A stretch of DNA of 64,000 nucleotides from Sipunculus nudus. Its lineage: Eukaryota; Annelida; Sipuncula; Golfingiida; Sipunculidae. The stretch is taken from contig CM049322.1 in assembly GCA_026874595.1 (NCBI GenBank), positions 1,349,900 to 1,413,899 of the forward strand, in the 5' to 3' direction. Under the pieces are notes generated by a model. It saw only the letters and a list, made by a program, of their open reading frames with translations, did no database searches and was not told where the DNA came from. This document shows, piece by piece, positions 1 to 11,086 of the stretch. The first letter of the stretch is position 1, and every line of letters begins with the position of its first letter. The position numbers and the translations under genes are program-made.

Positions 1-183
1 CTAAAAATAAAGGGTCAAACCGTTCTATCTAAATCAGAAATAGATAATACTATTAATTTCAAAAAGTGATAATATCGAGTTTAGGGACCCATTTTTCTTT
101 TTTACCTGAATTGATTAACAATTATGTTCCTTCGACATAGATAGACTCTTGGAGAGCCTAATATTATATTATACCTTCAGAAT
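1..183 (+). repeat. Partial B monomer (3' end and linker) cut by the window start
   Basis: The window opens at the ctaaaaataaagggtcaaacc end of a B monomer of the subtype in which the usual taa stop after aaaaat reads aaa. It is followed by the B-type linker (gagtttagggaccc, then ttcgacatagatagactcttggagagcc) leading into the A anchor at 184. The array therefore continues upstream of the window. Confidence 0.95.
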
Positions 184-217
184 ATGGTTGCAAATCGCCT
201 TTATGGAGACATAGTTC

Positions 218-261
218 CTTTGCTTACATTTTGCTTACGCTTAGCTTTTGCTTTGCTTACG
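218..261 (+). repeat. Four 11-bp direct subrepeats inside the monomer (class A example, diverged third unit)
   Basis: Units read ctttgcttaca, ttttgcttacg, cttagcttttg, ctttgcttacg. The third unit is altered in this A subtype, which recurs at 2815, 5822, 23464, 37681, 45568, 51960, 57218 and a few other copies, making it a useful tag for tracing block duplications. Confidence 0.88.
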
Positions 262-452
262 AAGAAAACACCACAGATTTTAAGCATTTTTCTACAAACA
301 CTCACAAATACTACCCATAGGGACACTGACTGGTTCACTGGCTACATGATAATACCTGTTAGTGGTCAGTACTCTAAATATTAGGGGTCAAGTCGTACAA
401 TGAAAACCAGAAATAGCTATTACTTCTCAATTCTAAAAGTGATATAATCTAA

Positions 453-471
453 TTTAGGGACCCATTTTTCT
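453..471 (+). other. Linker block conserved between A and B monomers (example)
   Basis: The 19 bp tttagggacccatttttct occurs in most A linkers and many B linkers although the surrounding linker sequence differs between classes. It contains the dyad gggaccc. Some B linkers carry gggagcc or gatacccat instead. Possible protein-binding site or simply shared ancestry; no function can be assigned. Confidence 0.5.
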
Positions 472-520
472 CTTTAAACCTCAATAATCAAACGTTTTTT
501 TTACCATATTCAACATAAAT

Positions 521-537
521 AGACTGCTGGGAAGTCT
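521..537. other. Short dyad before the B anchor (example)
   Basis: agact-gctggga-agtct forms a perfect 5-bp stem with a 7-nt loop. The corresponding place before A anchors reads agactct-tgg-agagcct, a 7-bp stem with one mismatch. The dyad position is conserved in nearly all monomers; agacagctggg occurs in one subtype (for example near 3153, 6161 and 29031). Confidence 0.55.
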
Positions 538-595
538 AATATTATATTATTTCTCCGGATAATGGTCGGAAAACGCATTTATGGAGACATAGTTC

Positions 596-639
596 CTTTG
601 CTTACACTTTGCTTACGCTTTGCTTATGCTTTGCTTACG
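596..639 (+). repeat. Four 11-bp direct subrepeats inside the monomer (class B example)
   Basis: Four exact-length 11-bp units follow each other: ctttgcttaca, ctttgcttacg, ctttgcttatg, ctttgcttacg. The same block sits about 35 bp after the anchor in every monomer. Variants in individual copies include ctttattacg-like and cttttcttacg last units, a gatttg second-to-third junction, and cttagcttttg as the third unit in one A subtype. It may be a remnant of the short repeat from which the monomer grew, or a phased T-tract element; both ideas are inference. Confidence 0.9.
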
Positions 640-859
640 GTGAAAACACCAAAGAACTCAAGCATTTTTCTGCAAATACAGACAAGTATGAACCATAGGG
701 ACACAGCCTGGTTCCCTGGCTACACAATAGTGCCTGTTAGTCATCATGAATCTAAAAATTAAGGGTCAAACCGTTCCGTCTAAATCAGAAATAGATAATA
801 CTATTAATTTCAAAATGTGATAATATCGGGATTAGGGACCCATTTTTCCTATTTACCTG

Positions 860-3245
860 AATTGATCAACAGTTATGTTCCAAATTCGACAAAAATAGAC
901 TCTTGAGAGCCTAATATTATATTATATCTTCAGAATATGGTTGCAAATCGCCTTTATGGAGACATTGTTTCTTTGCTTACATTTTGCTTACGCTTTCCTT
1001 ATGCTTTGCTTACGAAGAAAACACCACAGATTTTAAGCATTTTTCTACAAACACTCACAAATACTACCCTTAGGGACACTGACTGGTTCACTGGCTACAG
1101 GAAAATACCTGGTAGTGGTCAGTACTCTAAATATTAGGGGTCAAATCGTACAATCAAAATCAGAAATAGCTATTACTTCTCAATTCTAAAAGTGATATAA
1201 TCTAGTTTAGGGACCCATTTTTCTCTTTTAACCTCAATAATCAAAAGTTTTTTTACCATATTCGACATAAATAGACTGCTGGGAAGTCTAACATTATATA
1301 ATTTCTTCGGAAAATGGTCGGAAAACGCATTTATGGAGACATAGTTCCTTTGTTTACACCTTGCTTACGCTTTGCTTATGCTTTGCTTATGGTGAAAACA
1401 CCAAAGAACTCAAGCATTTTTCTGCAAATACAGACAAGTATGAACCATAGGGACACAGCCTGGTTCCCTGGCTACACAATAGTGCCTGTTAGTCATCATG
1501 AATCTAAAAATAAAGGGTCAAACCGTTCTATCTAAATCAGAAATAGATAATACTATTAATTTCAAAAAAGTGATAATATCGAGTTTAGGGACCCATTTTT
1601 CTTTTTTACCTGAATTGATTAACAGTTATGTTCCTTCGACATAGATAGACTCTTGGAGAGCCTAATATTATATTATGTCTTCAGAATATGGTTGCAAATC
1701 GCCTTTATGGAGACATAGTTCCTTTGCTTACACTTTGCTTACGCTTTGCTTATGCTTTGCTTACGGTGAAAACACCAAAGAACTCAAGCATTTTTCTGCA
1801 AATACAGACAAGTATGAACCATAGGGACACAGCCTGGTTCCGTGGCTACACAATAGTGCCTGTTTGTCATCATGAATCTAAAAATTAAGGGTCAAATCGT
1901 TCCATCTAAATGAGAAATAGATAATACTATAAATTTAAAAAAAGTGATAATATCGGGATTAGATACCCATTTTTCTTTTTTACCTGAATTGATCAACAGT
2001 TATGTTCCAAATTCGACATAAATAGACTCTTGGAGAGCCTAATATTATATTTTATCTTCAGAATATGGTTGCAAATCGCCTTTATAGAGACATAGTTCCT
2101 TTGCTTACATTTTGCTTACGCTTTGCTTATGCTTTGCTTACGAAGAAAACACCACAGATTTTAAGCATTTTTCTACAAACACTCACAAATACTACCCATA
2201 GGGACACTGACTGGTTCACTGGCTACACGAAAATACCTGTTAGTGGTCAGTACTCTAAATATTAGGGGTCAAATCGTACAATCAAAATCAGAAATAGCTA
2301 TTACTTCTCAATTCTAAAAGTGATATAATCTAATTTAGGGACCCATTTTTCTCTTTTAACCTCAATAATCAAAAGTTTTTATACCATATTCGACATAAAT
2401 AGACTGCTGGGAAGTCTAACATTATATTATTTCTTCGGAAAATGGTCGGAAAACGCATTTATGGAGACATAGTTCCTTTGCTTACACTTTGCTTACGATT
2501 TGCTTATGCTTTGCTTACGGTGAAAACACCAAAGAACTCAAGCATTTTTCTGCAAATACAGACAAGTATGAACCATAGGGACACAGCCTGGTTCCCTGGC
2601 TACACAATAGTGCCTGTTAGTCATCATGAATCTAAAAATAAAGGGTCAAACCGTTCTATCTAAATCAGAAATAGATAATACTATTAATTTCAAAAAGTGA
2701 TAATATCGAGTTTAGGGACCCATTTTTCTTTTTTACCTGAATTGATTAACAGTTATGTTCCTTCGACATAGATAGACTCTTGGAGAGCCTAATATTATAT
2801 TTTACCTTCAGAATATGGTTGCAAATCGCCTTTATGGAGACATAGTTCCTTTGCTTACATTTTGCTTACGCTTAGCTTTTGCTTTGCTTACGAAGAAAAC
2901 ACCACAGATTTTAAGCATTTTTCTACAAACACTCACAAATACTACCCATAGGGACACTGACTGGTTCACTGGCTACACGAAAATACCTGTTAGTGGTCAG
3001 TACTCTAAATATTAGGGGTCAAATCGTACAATCAAAATCAGAAATAGCTATTACTTCTCAATTCTAAAAGTGATATAATCTAATTTAGGGACCCATTTTT
3101 CTCTTTTAACCTCAATAATCAAAAGTTTTTATACCATATTCGACATAAATAGACAGCTGGGAAGTCTAACATTATATTATTTCTTCGGAAAATGGTCGGA
3201 AAACGCATTTATGGAGACATAGTTCCTTTGCTTACACTTTGCTTA
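860..3245 (+). repeat. Region I higher-order repeat, copy 1 (shortened by one monomer)
   Basis: Anchors are at 937 (A), 1314 (B), 1688 (A/B fusion), 2065 (A), 2442 (B), 2815 (A) and 3192 (B, chimeric at its end). From about 860 to 1730 this copy matches the next one at an offset of 2,630 bp; from about 1731 to 3245 it matches at 3,007 bp. The jump of 377 bp is exactly one monomer and falls in the fused monomer at 1688. Ends are approximate because they were judged by eye. Confidence 0.85.
1688..2064 (+). repeat. A/B fusion monomer 1
   Basis: The monomer begins as class A (atggttgcaaatcgccttt) and changes to class B between about 1707 and 1731 (gcttacactttgc, then gtgaaaacaccaaag). Its A part matches the monomer at 4318 and its B part matches the one at 4695, including the rare gttccgtggc and gtttgtcatc variants. 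Exchange between an A and the next B in register removed exactly one monomer (377 bp) and breaks the A-B alternation, leaving A/B then A. Confidence 0.92.
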
Positions 3246-3489
3246 CGCTTTGCTTATGCTTTTCTTACAGTGAAAACACCAAAGAACTCAAGCAATTTTT
3301 TTGAAATACAGACAAGTATGAACAATAGGGACACAGCCTGGTTCCCTGGCTACACAATAGTGCCTGTTAGTCATCATGAATCTAAAAATTAAGGGTCAAA
3401 CCGTTCTAACTAAATCAGAAATAGATAATACTATTAATTTCAAAAAGTGATTATATCGAGTTTAGGGAGCCATTTTTCTTTTTTACCTG

Positions 3490-6252
3490 AATTGATCAAC
3501 AGTTATGTTCCAAATTCGACAAAAATAGACTCTTGAGAGCCTAATATTATATTATATCTTCAGAATATGGTTGCAAATCGCCTTTATGGAGACATTGTTT
3601 CTTTGCTTACATTTTGCTTACGCTTTCCTTATGCTTTGCTTACGAAGAAAACACCACAGATTTTAAGCATTTTTCTACAAACACTCACAAATACTACCCT
3701 TAGGGACACTGACTGGTTCACTGGCTACAGGAAAATACCTGGTAGTGGTCAGTACTCTAAATATTAGGGGTCAAATCGTACAATCAAAATCAGAAATAGC
3801 TATTACTTCTCAATTCTAAAAGTGATATAATCTAGTTTAGGGACCCATTTTTCTCTTTTAACCTCAATAATCAAAAGTTTTTTTACCATATTCGACATAA
3901 ATAGACTGCTGGGAAGTCTAACATTATATAATTTCTTCGGAAAATGGTCGGAAAACGCATTTATGGAGACATAGTTCCTTTGTTTACACCTTGCTTACGC
4001 TTTGCTTATGCTTTGCTTATGGTGAAAACACCAAAGAACTCAAGCATTTTTCTGCAAATACAGACAAGTATGAACCATAGGGACACAGCCTGGTTCCCTG
4101 GCTACACAATAGTGCCTGTTAGTCATCATGAATCTAAAAATAAAGGGTCAAACCGTTCTATCTAAATCAGAAATAGATAATACTATTAATTTCAAAAAAG
4201 TGATAATATCGAGTTTAGGGACCCATTTTTCTTTTTTACCTGAATTGATTAACAGTTATGTTCCTTCGACATAGATAGACTCTTGGAGAGCCTAATATTA
4301 TATTATGTCTTCAGAATATGGTTGCAAATCGCCTTTATGGAGACATAGTTCCTTTGCTTACATTTTGCTTACGCTTTGCTTATGCTTTGCTTACGAAGAA
4401 AACACCACAGAATTTAAACATTTCTCTACAAATACTCACAAATACTACCCATAGGGACACTGACTGGTTCACTGGCTACACGATAATACCTGTTGGTGGT
4501 CAGTACTCTAAATATTAGGGGTCAAATCGTACAATCAAAATCAGAAATAGCTATTACTTCTCAATTCTAAAAGTGATATAATCTAGTTTAGGGGCCCATT
4601 TTTCTCTTTTAACCTCAATAATCAAAAGTTTTTTTACCATATTCGACATAAATAGACTGCTGGGAAGTCTAACATTATATTATTTTTTCGGAAAATGGTC
4701 GGAAAACGCATTTATGGAGACATAGTTCCTTTGCTTACACTTTGCTTACGCTTTGCTTATGCTTTGCTTACGGTGAAAACACCAAAGAACTCAAGCATTT
4801 TTCTGCAAATACAGACAAGTATGAACCATAGGGACACAGCCTGGTTCCGTGGCTACACAATAGTGCCTGTTTGTCATCATGAATCTAAAAATTAAGGGTC
4901 AAACCGTTCCATCTAAATGAGAAATAGATAATACTATAAATTTAAAAAAAGTGATAATATCGGGATTAGATACCCATTTTTCTTTTTTACCTGAATTGAT
5001 CAACAGTTATGTTCCAAATTCGACATAAATAGACTCTTGGAGAGCCTAATATTATATTTTATCTTCAGAATATGGTTGCAAATCGCCTTTATGGAGACAT
5101 AGTTCCTTTGCTTACATTTTGCTTACGCTTTGCTTATGCTTTGCTTACGAAGAAAACACCACAGATTTTAAGCATTTTTCTACAAACACTCACAAATACT
5201 ACCCATAGGGACACTGACTGGTTCACTGGCTACACGAAAATACCTGTTAGTGGTCAGTACTCTAAATATTAGGGGTCAAATCGTACAATCAAAATCAGAA
5301 ATAGCTATTACTTCTCAATTCTAAAAGTGATATAATCTAATTTAGGGACCCATTTTTCTCTTTTAACCTCAATAATCAAAAGTTTTTATACCATATTCGA
5401 CATAAATAGACTGCTGGGAAGTCTAACATTATATTATTTCTTCGGAAAATGGTCGGAAAACGCATTTATGGAGACATAGTTCCTTTGCTTACACTTTGCT
5501 TACGATTTGCTTATGCTTTGCTTACGGTGAAAACACCAAAGAACTCAAGCATTTTTCTGCAAATACAGACAAGTATGAACCATAGGGACACAGCCTGGTT
5601 CCCTGGCTACACAATAGTGCCTGTTAGTCATCATGAATCTAAAAATAAAGGGTCAAACCGTTCTATCTAAATCAGAAATAGATAATACTATTAATTTCAA
5701 AAAGTGATAATATCGAGTTTAGGGACCCATTTTTCTTTTTTACCTGAATTGATTAACAGTTATGTTCCTTCGACATAGATAGACTCTTGGAGAGCCTAAT
5801 ATTATATTATACCTTCAGAATATGGTTGCAAATCGCCTTTATGGAGACATAGTTCCTTTGCTTACATTTTGCTTACGCTTAGCTTTTGCTTTGCTTACGA
5901 AGAAAACACCACAGATTTTAAGCATTTTTCTACAAACACTCACAAATACTACCCATAGGGACACTGACTGGTTCACTGGCTACACGAAAATACCTGTTAG
6001 TGGTCAGTACTCTAAATATTAGGGGTCAAATCGTACAATCAAAATCAGAAATAGCTATTACTTCTCAATTCTAAAAGTGATATAATCTAATTTAGGGACC
6101 CATTTTTCTCTTTTAACCTCAATAATCAAAAGTTTTTATACCATATTCGACATAAATAGACAGCTGGGAAGTCTAACATTATATTATTTCTTCGGAAAAT
6201 GGTCGGAAAACGCATTTATGGAGACATAGTTCCTTTGCTTACACTTTGCTTA
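3490..6252 (+). repeat. Region I higher-order repeat, copy 2
   Basis: Anchors are at 3567 (A), 3944 (B), 4318 (A), 4695 (B), 5072 (A), 5449 (B), 5822 (A) and 6199 (B). It shares private variants with copy 1: ccatatt-cgac linkers, gacaaaaatagactcttgagagcc before the first anchor, gtttacaccttgc in the second monomer, and the cttagcttttg subrepeat. It keeps both parental monomers (4318 and 4695) that are fused in copy 1. Confidence 0.85.
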
Positions 6253-6571
6253 CGATTTGCTTATGCTTTGCTTACGGTGAAAACACCAAAGAACTCAAGC
6301 ATTTTTCTGCAAATACAGACAAGTATGAACCATAGGGACACAGCCTGGTTCCCTGGCTACACAATAGTGCCTGTTAGTCATCATGAATCTAAAAATAAAG
6401 GGTCAAACCGTTCTATCTAAATCAGAAATAGATAATACTATTAATTTCAAAAAGTGATAATATCGAGTTTAGGGACCCATTTTTCTTTTTTACCTGAATT
6501 GATTAACAGTTATGTTCCTTCGACATAGATAGACTCTTGGAGAGCCTAATATTATATTATGTCTTCAGAAT
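6253..6571 (+). repeat. Junction B monomer between region I and the 6-mer region
   Basis: This is the remainder of the B monomer anchored at 6199, with an aaa in place of the usual stop and a B linker of the gagtttagggaccc type. It is ordinary satellite sequence. After it the higher-order register changes to the 6-mer unit. Confidence 0.8.
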
Positions 6572-8828
6572 ATGGTTGCAAATCGCCTTTATGGAGACAT
6601 AGTTTCTTTGCTTACATTTTGCTTACGCTTTGCTTATGCTTTGCTTACGAAGAAAACACCACCGATTTTAAGCATTATTCTACAAATACTCACAAATACT
6701 ACCCATAGGGACACAGACTGGTTCACTGGCTACATAATAATACCTGTTAGTGGTCAGTACTCTAAATATTAGGGGTCAAATCGTACAATCAAAATCAGAA
6801 ATAGCTATTACTTCTCCATTTCTAAAAGTGATATAATCTAATTTAGGGACCCATTTTTCTCTTTTAACCTCAATAATCAAAAGTTTTTTTACCATATTCG
6901 ACATAAATAGACTGCTGGGAAGTCTAACATTATATTATTTCTTCGGAAAATGGTCGGAAAACGCATTTATGGAGACATAGTTCCTTTGCTTACACTTTGC
7001 TTACGCTTTGCTTATGCTTTGCTTACGGTGAAAACACCAAAGAACTCAAGCATTTTTCTGCAAATACAGACAAGTATGAACCATAGGGACACAGCCTGGT
7101 TCCCTGGCTACACAATAGTGCCTGTTAGTCATCATGAATCTAAAAATTAAGGGTCAAACCGTTCCATCTAAATCAGAAATAGATAATACTATTAATATCA
7201 AAAAGTGATAATATCGAGTTTAGGGACCCATTTTTCTTTTTTACCTGAATTGATCAACAGTTATGATCCAAATTCGACATAAATAGACTCTTGAGAGCCT
7301 AATATTATATTATATCTTCAGAATATGGTTGCAAATCGCCTTTATGGAGACATAGTTTCTTTGCTTACATTTTGCTTACGCTTTGCTTATGCTTTGCTTA
7401 CGAAGAAAACACCACAGATTTTAAGCATTTTTCTACAAACACTCACAAATACTACCCATAGGGACACTGACTGGTTCACTGGCTACACGAAAATACCTGT
7501 TAGTGGTCAGTACTCTAAATATTAGGGGTCAAATCGTACAATCAAAATCAGAAATAGCTATTACTTCTCAATTCTAAAAGTGATATAATCTAATTAAGGG
7601 ACCCGTTTTTCTCTTTTAACCTCAACAATCACAAGTTTTTATACCATATTCGACATAAATAGACTGCTGGGAAGTCTAACATTATATTATTTCTTCGGAA
7701 AATGGTCGGAAAACGCATTTATGGAGACATAGTTCCTTTGCTTACACTTTGCTTACGCTTTGCTTATGCTTTTATTACGGTGAAAACACCAAAGAACTCA
7801 AGCAATTTTTTGGAAATACAGACAAGTATGAACCATAGGGACACAGTCTGGTTCCCTGGCTACACAATAGTGCCTGTTAGTCATCATGAATCTAAAAATT
7901 AAGGGTCAAACCGTTCCATCTAAATCAGAAATAGATAATACTATAAATTTCAAAAAAGTGATAATATCGGGATTAGATACCCATTTTTCTTTTTTACCTG
8001 AATTGATCAACAGTTATGTTCCAAATTCGACATAAATAGACTCTTGGAGAGCCTAATATTATATTTTATCTTCAGAATATGGTTGCAAATCGCCTTTATT
8101 GAGACATAGTTCCGTTGCTTACATTTTGCTTACGCTTTGCTTATGCTTTGCTTACGAAGAAAACACCACAGATTTTAAGCATTTTTCTACAAACACTCAC
8201 AAATACTACCCATAGGGACACTGACTGGCTCACTGGCTACACGAAAATACCTGTTAGTGGTCAGTACTCTAAATATGAGGGGTCAAATCGTACAATCAAA
8301 ATCAGAAATAGCTATTACTTCTCAATTCTACAAGTGATATAATCTAATTTAGGGACCCATTTTTCTCTTTTAACCTCAACAATCAAAAGTTTTTATACCA
8401 TATTCGACATAAATAGACTGCTGGGAAGTCTAACATTATATTATTTCTTCGGAAAATGGTCGGAAAACGCATTTATGGAGACATAGTTCCTTTGCTTACA
8501 CTTTGTTTACGCTTTGCTTATGCTTTTATTACGGTGAAAACACCAAAGAACTCAAGCAATTTTTTGGAAATACAGACAAGTATGAACCATAGGGACACAG
8601 CCTGCTTCCCTGGCTACACAATAGTGCCTGTTAGTCATCACGAATCTAAAAATTAAGGGTCAAACCGTTCTATCTAAATCAGAAATAGATAATACTATTA
8701 ATTTCAAAAAGTGATAATATTGAGTTTAGGGAGCCATTTTTCTTTTTTACCTCAATTGATCAACAGTTATGTTCCTTCGACAAAGATAGACTCTTGGAGA
8801 GCCTAATATTATATTATATCTTCAGAAT
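6572..8828 (+). repeat. 6-mer higher-order repeat, copy 1 (2,257 bp)
   Basis: Anchors are 6572 (A, caccg subtype), 6950 (B), 7325 (A, cacag subtype with tatgatccaaattcgac in front), 7702 (B, acagtctgg), 8079 (A with internal TGA) and 8456 (B, cctgcttcc). The same order of subtypes follows in the next copy at an offset of 2,257-2,258 bp, with only scattered single-base differences (for example tcacaag near 7629 versus tcaaaag near 9887). Confidence 0.9.
8079..8455 (+). repeat. A monomer with internal TGA, copy 1
   Basis: The sequence ctttattgagacatag replaces ctttatggagacatag, putting an in-frame TGA at 8100-8102, eight codons after the anchor ATG. The lesion is shared by the A monomers at 10337 and 14099. 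Its spread through the 6-mer copies shows that the open frame is not needed for amplification. Confidence 0.93.
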
Positions 8829-11086
8829 ATGGTTGCAAATCGCCTTTATGGAGACATAGTTTCTTTGCTTACATTTTGCTTACGCTTTGCTTATGCTTTG
8901 CTTACGAAGAAAACACCACCGATTTTAAGCATTATTCTACAAATACTCACAAATACTACCCATAGGGACACAGACTGGTTCACTGGCTACATAATAATAC
9001 CTGTTAGTGGTCAGTACTCTAAATATTAGGGGTCAAATCGTACAATCAAAATCAGAAATAGCTATTACTTCTCCATTTCTAAAAGTGATATAATCTAATT
9101 TAGGGACCCATTTTTCTCTTTTAACCTCAATAATCAAAAGTTTTTTTACCATATTCGACATAAATAGACTGCTGGGAAGTCTAACATTATATTATTTCTT
9201 CGGAAAATGGTCGGAAAACGCATTTATGGAGACATAGTTCCTTTGCTTACACTTTGCTTACGCTTTGCTTATGCTTTGCTTACGGTGAAAACACCAAAGA
9301 ACTCAAGCATTTTTCTGCAAATACAGACAAGTATGAACCATAGGGACACAGCCTGGTTCCCTGGCTACACAATAGTGCCTGTTAGTCATCATGAATCTAA
9401 AAATTAAGGGTCAAACCGTTCCATCTAAATCAGAAATAGATAATACTATTAATATCAAAAAGTGATAATATCGAGTTTAGGGACCCATTTTTCTTTTTTA
9501 CCTGAATTGATCAACAGTTATGATCCAAATTCGACATAAATAGACTCTTGAGAGCCTAATATTATATTATATCTTCAGAATATGGTTGCAAATCGCCTTT
9601 ATGGAGACATAGTTTCTTTGCTTACATTTTGCTTACGCTTTGCTTATGCTTTGCTTACGAAGAAAACACCACAGATTTTAAGCATTTTTCTACAAACACT
9701 CACAAATACTACCCATAGGGACACTGACTGGTTCACTGGCTACACGAAAATACCTGTTAGTGGTCAGTACTCTAAATATTAGGGGTCAAATCGTACAATC
9801 AAAATCAGAAATAGCTATTACTTCTCAATTCTAAAAGTGATATAATCTAATTAAGGGACCCGTTTTTCTCTTTTAACCTCAACAATCAAAAGTTTTTATA
9901 CCATATTCGACATAAATAGACTGCTGGGAAGTCTAACATTATATTATTTCTTCGGAAAATGGTCGGAAAACGCATTTATGGAGACATAGTTCCTTTGCTT
10001 ACACTTTGCTTACGCTTTGCTTATGATTTTATTACGGTGAAAACACCAAAGAACTCAAGCAATTTTTTGGAAATACAGACAAGTATGAACCATAGGGACA
10101 CAGTCTGGTTCCCTGGCTACACAATAGTGCCTGTTAGTCATCATGAATCTAAAAATTAAGGGTCAAACCGTTCCATCTAAATCAGAAATAGATAATACTA
10201 TAAATTTCAAAAAAGTGATAATATCGGGATTAGATACCCATTTTTCTTTTTTTACCTGAATTGATCAACAGTTATGTTCCAAATTCGACATAAATAGACT
10301 CTTGGAGAGCCTAATATTATATTTTATCTTCAGAATATGGTTGCAAATCGCCTTTATTGAGACATAGTTCCGTTGCTTACATTTTGCTTACGCTTTGCTT
10401 ATGCTTTGCTTACGAAGAAAACACCACAGATTTTAAGCATTTTTCTACAAACACTCACAAATACTACCCATAGGGACACTGACTGGCTCACTGGCTACAC
10501 GAATATACCTTTTAGTGGTCAGTACTCTAAATATTAGGGGTCAAATCGTACAATCAAAATCAGAAATAGCTATTACTTCTCAATTCTACAAGTGATATAA
10601 TCTAATTTAGGGACCCATTTTTCTCTTTTAACCTCAAGAATCAAAAGTTTTTATACCATATTCGACATAAATAGACTGCTGGGAAGTCTAACATTATATT
10701 ATTTCTTCGGAAAATGGTCGGAAAACGCATTTATGGAGACATAGTTCCTTTGCTTACACTTTGCTTACGCTTTGCTTATGCTTTTATTACGGTGAAAACA
10801 CCAAAGAACTCAAGCAATTTTTTGGAAATACAGACAAGTATGAACCATAGGGACACAGCCTGCTTCCCTGGCTACACAATAGTGCCTGTTAGTCATCACG
10901 AATCTAAAAATTAAGGGTCAAACCGTTCTATCTAAATCAGAAATAGATAATACTATTAATTTCAAAAAGTGATAATATTGAGTTTAGGGAGCCATTTTTC
11001 TTTTTTACCTCAATTGATCAACAGTTATGTTCCTTCGACAAAGATAGACTCTTGGAGAGCCTAATATTATATTATATCTTCAGAAT
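8829..11086 (+). repeat. 6-mer higher-order repeat, copy 2 (2,258 bp)
   Basis: Anchors are 8829, 9207, 9582, 9959, 10337 and 10714, subtype for subtype the same as copy 1, including the TGA-bearing A monomer (10337) and the cctgcttcc B monomer (10714). Its second B monomer reads tatgattttatt, where copy 1 has tatgcttttatt. Confidence 0.9.
10337..10713 (+). repeat. A monomer with internal TGA, copy 2
   Basis: It carries the same ctttattgag variant as at 8079, with TGA at 10358-10360. It also has cacgaatatacctttt near its end, a private change not seen in the other two copies. Confidence 0.92.

Noticed and set aside
184-384. The 66-codon open frames repeated in almost every monomer as a family of small protein genes
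   Set aside because: Changes between classes are mostly amino-acid altering, broken frames were amplified equally, start and stop vary with the linker, and no promoter or other gene context is present. They are satellite sequence that happens to be open.
421-470. gatataatct and similar AT-rich linker motifs as bacterial -10 promoters
   Set aside because: The AT-rich linker gives chance matches in every monomer. There is no paired -35 element or gene, and the overall structure is eukaryotic satellite DNA.
8115-8342. Longer or shifted open frames (75-87 codons) at 8115, 14849, 20775, 42878, 44818, 51210, 54904 and 62415
   Set aside because: They arise from single changes in the usual stop codon or from an upstream in-frame ATG in the linker. 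Nothing else distinguishes them from other monomers.
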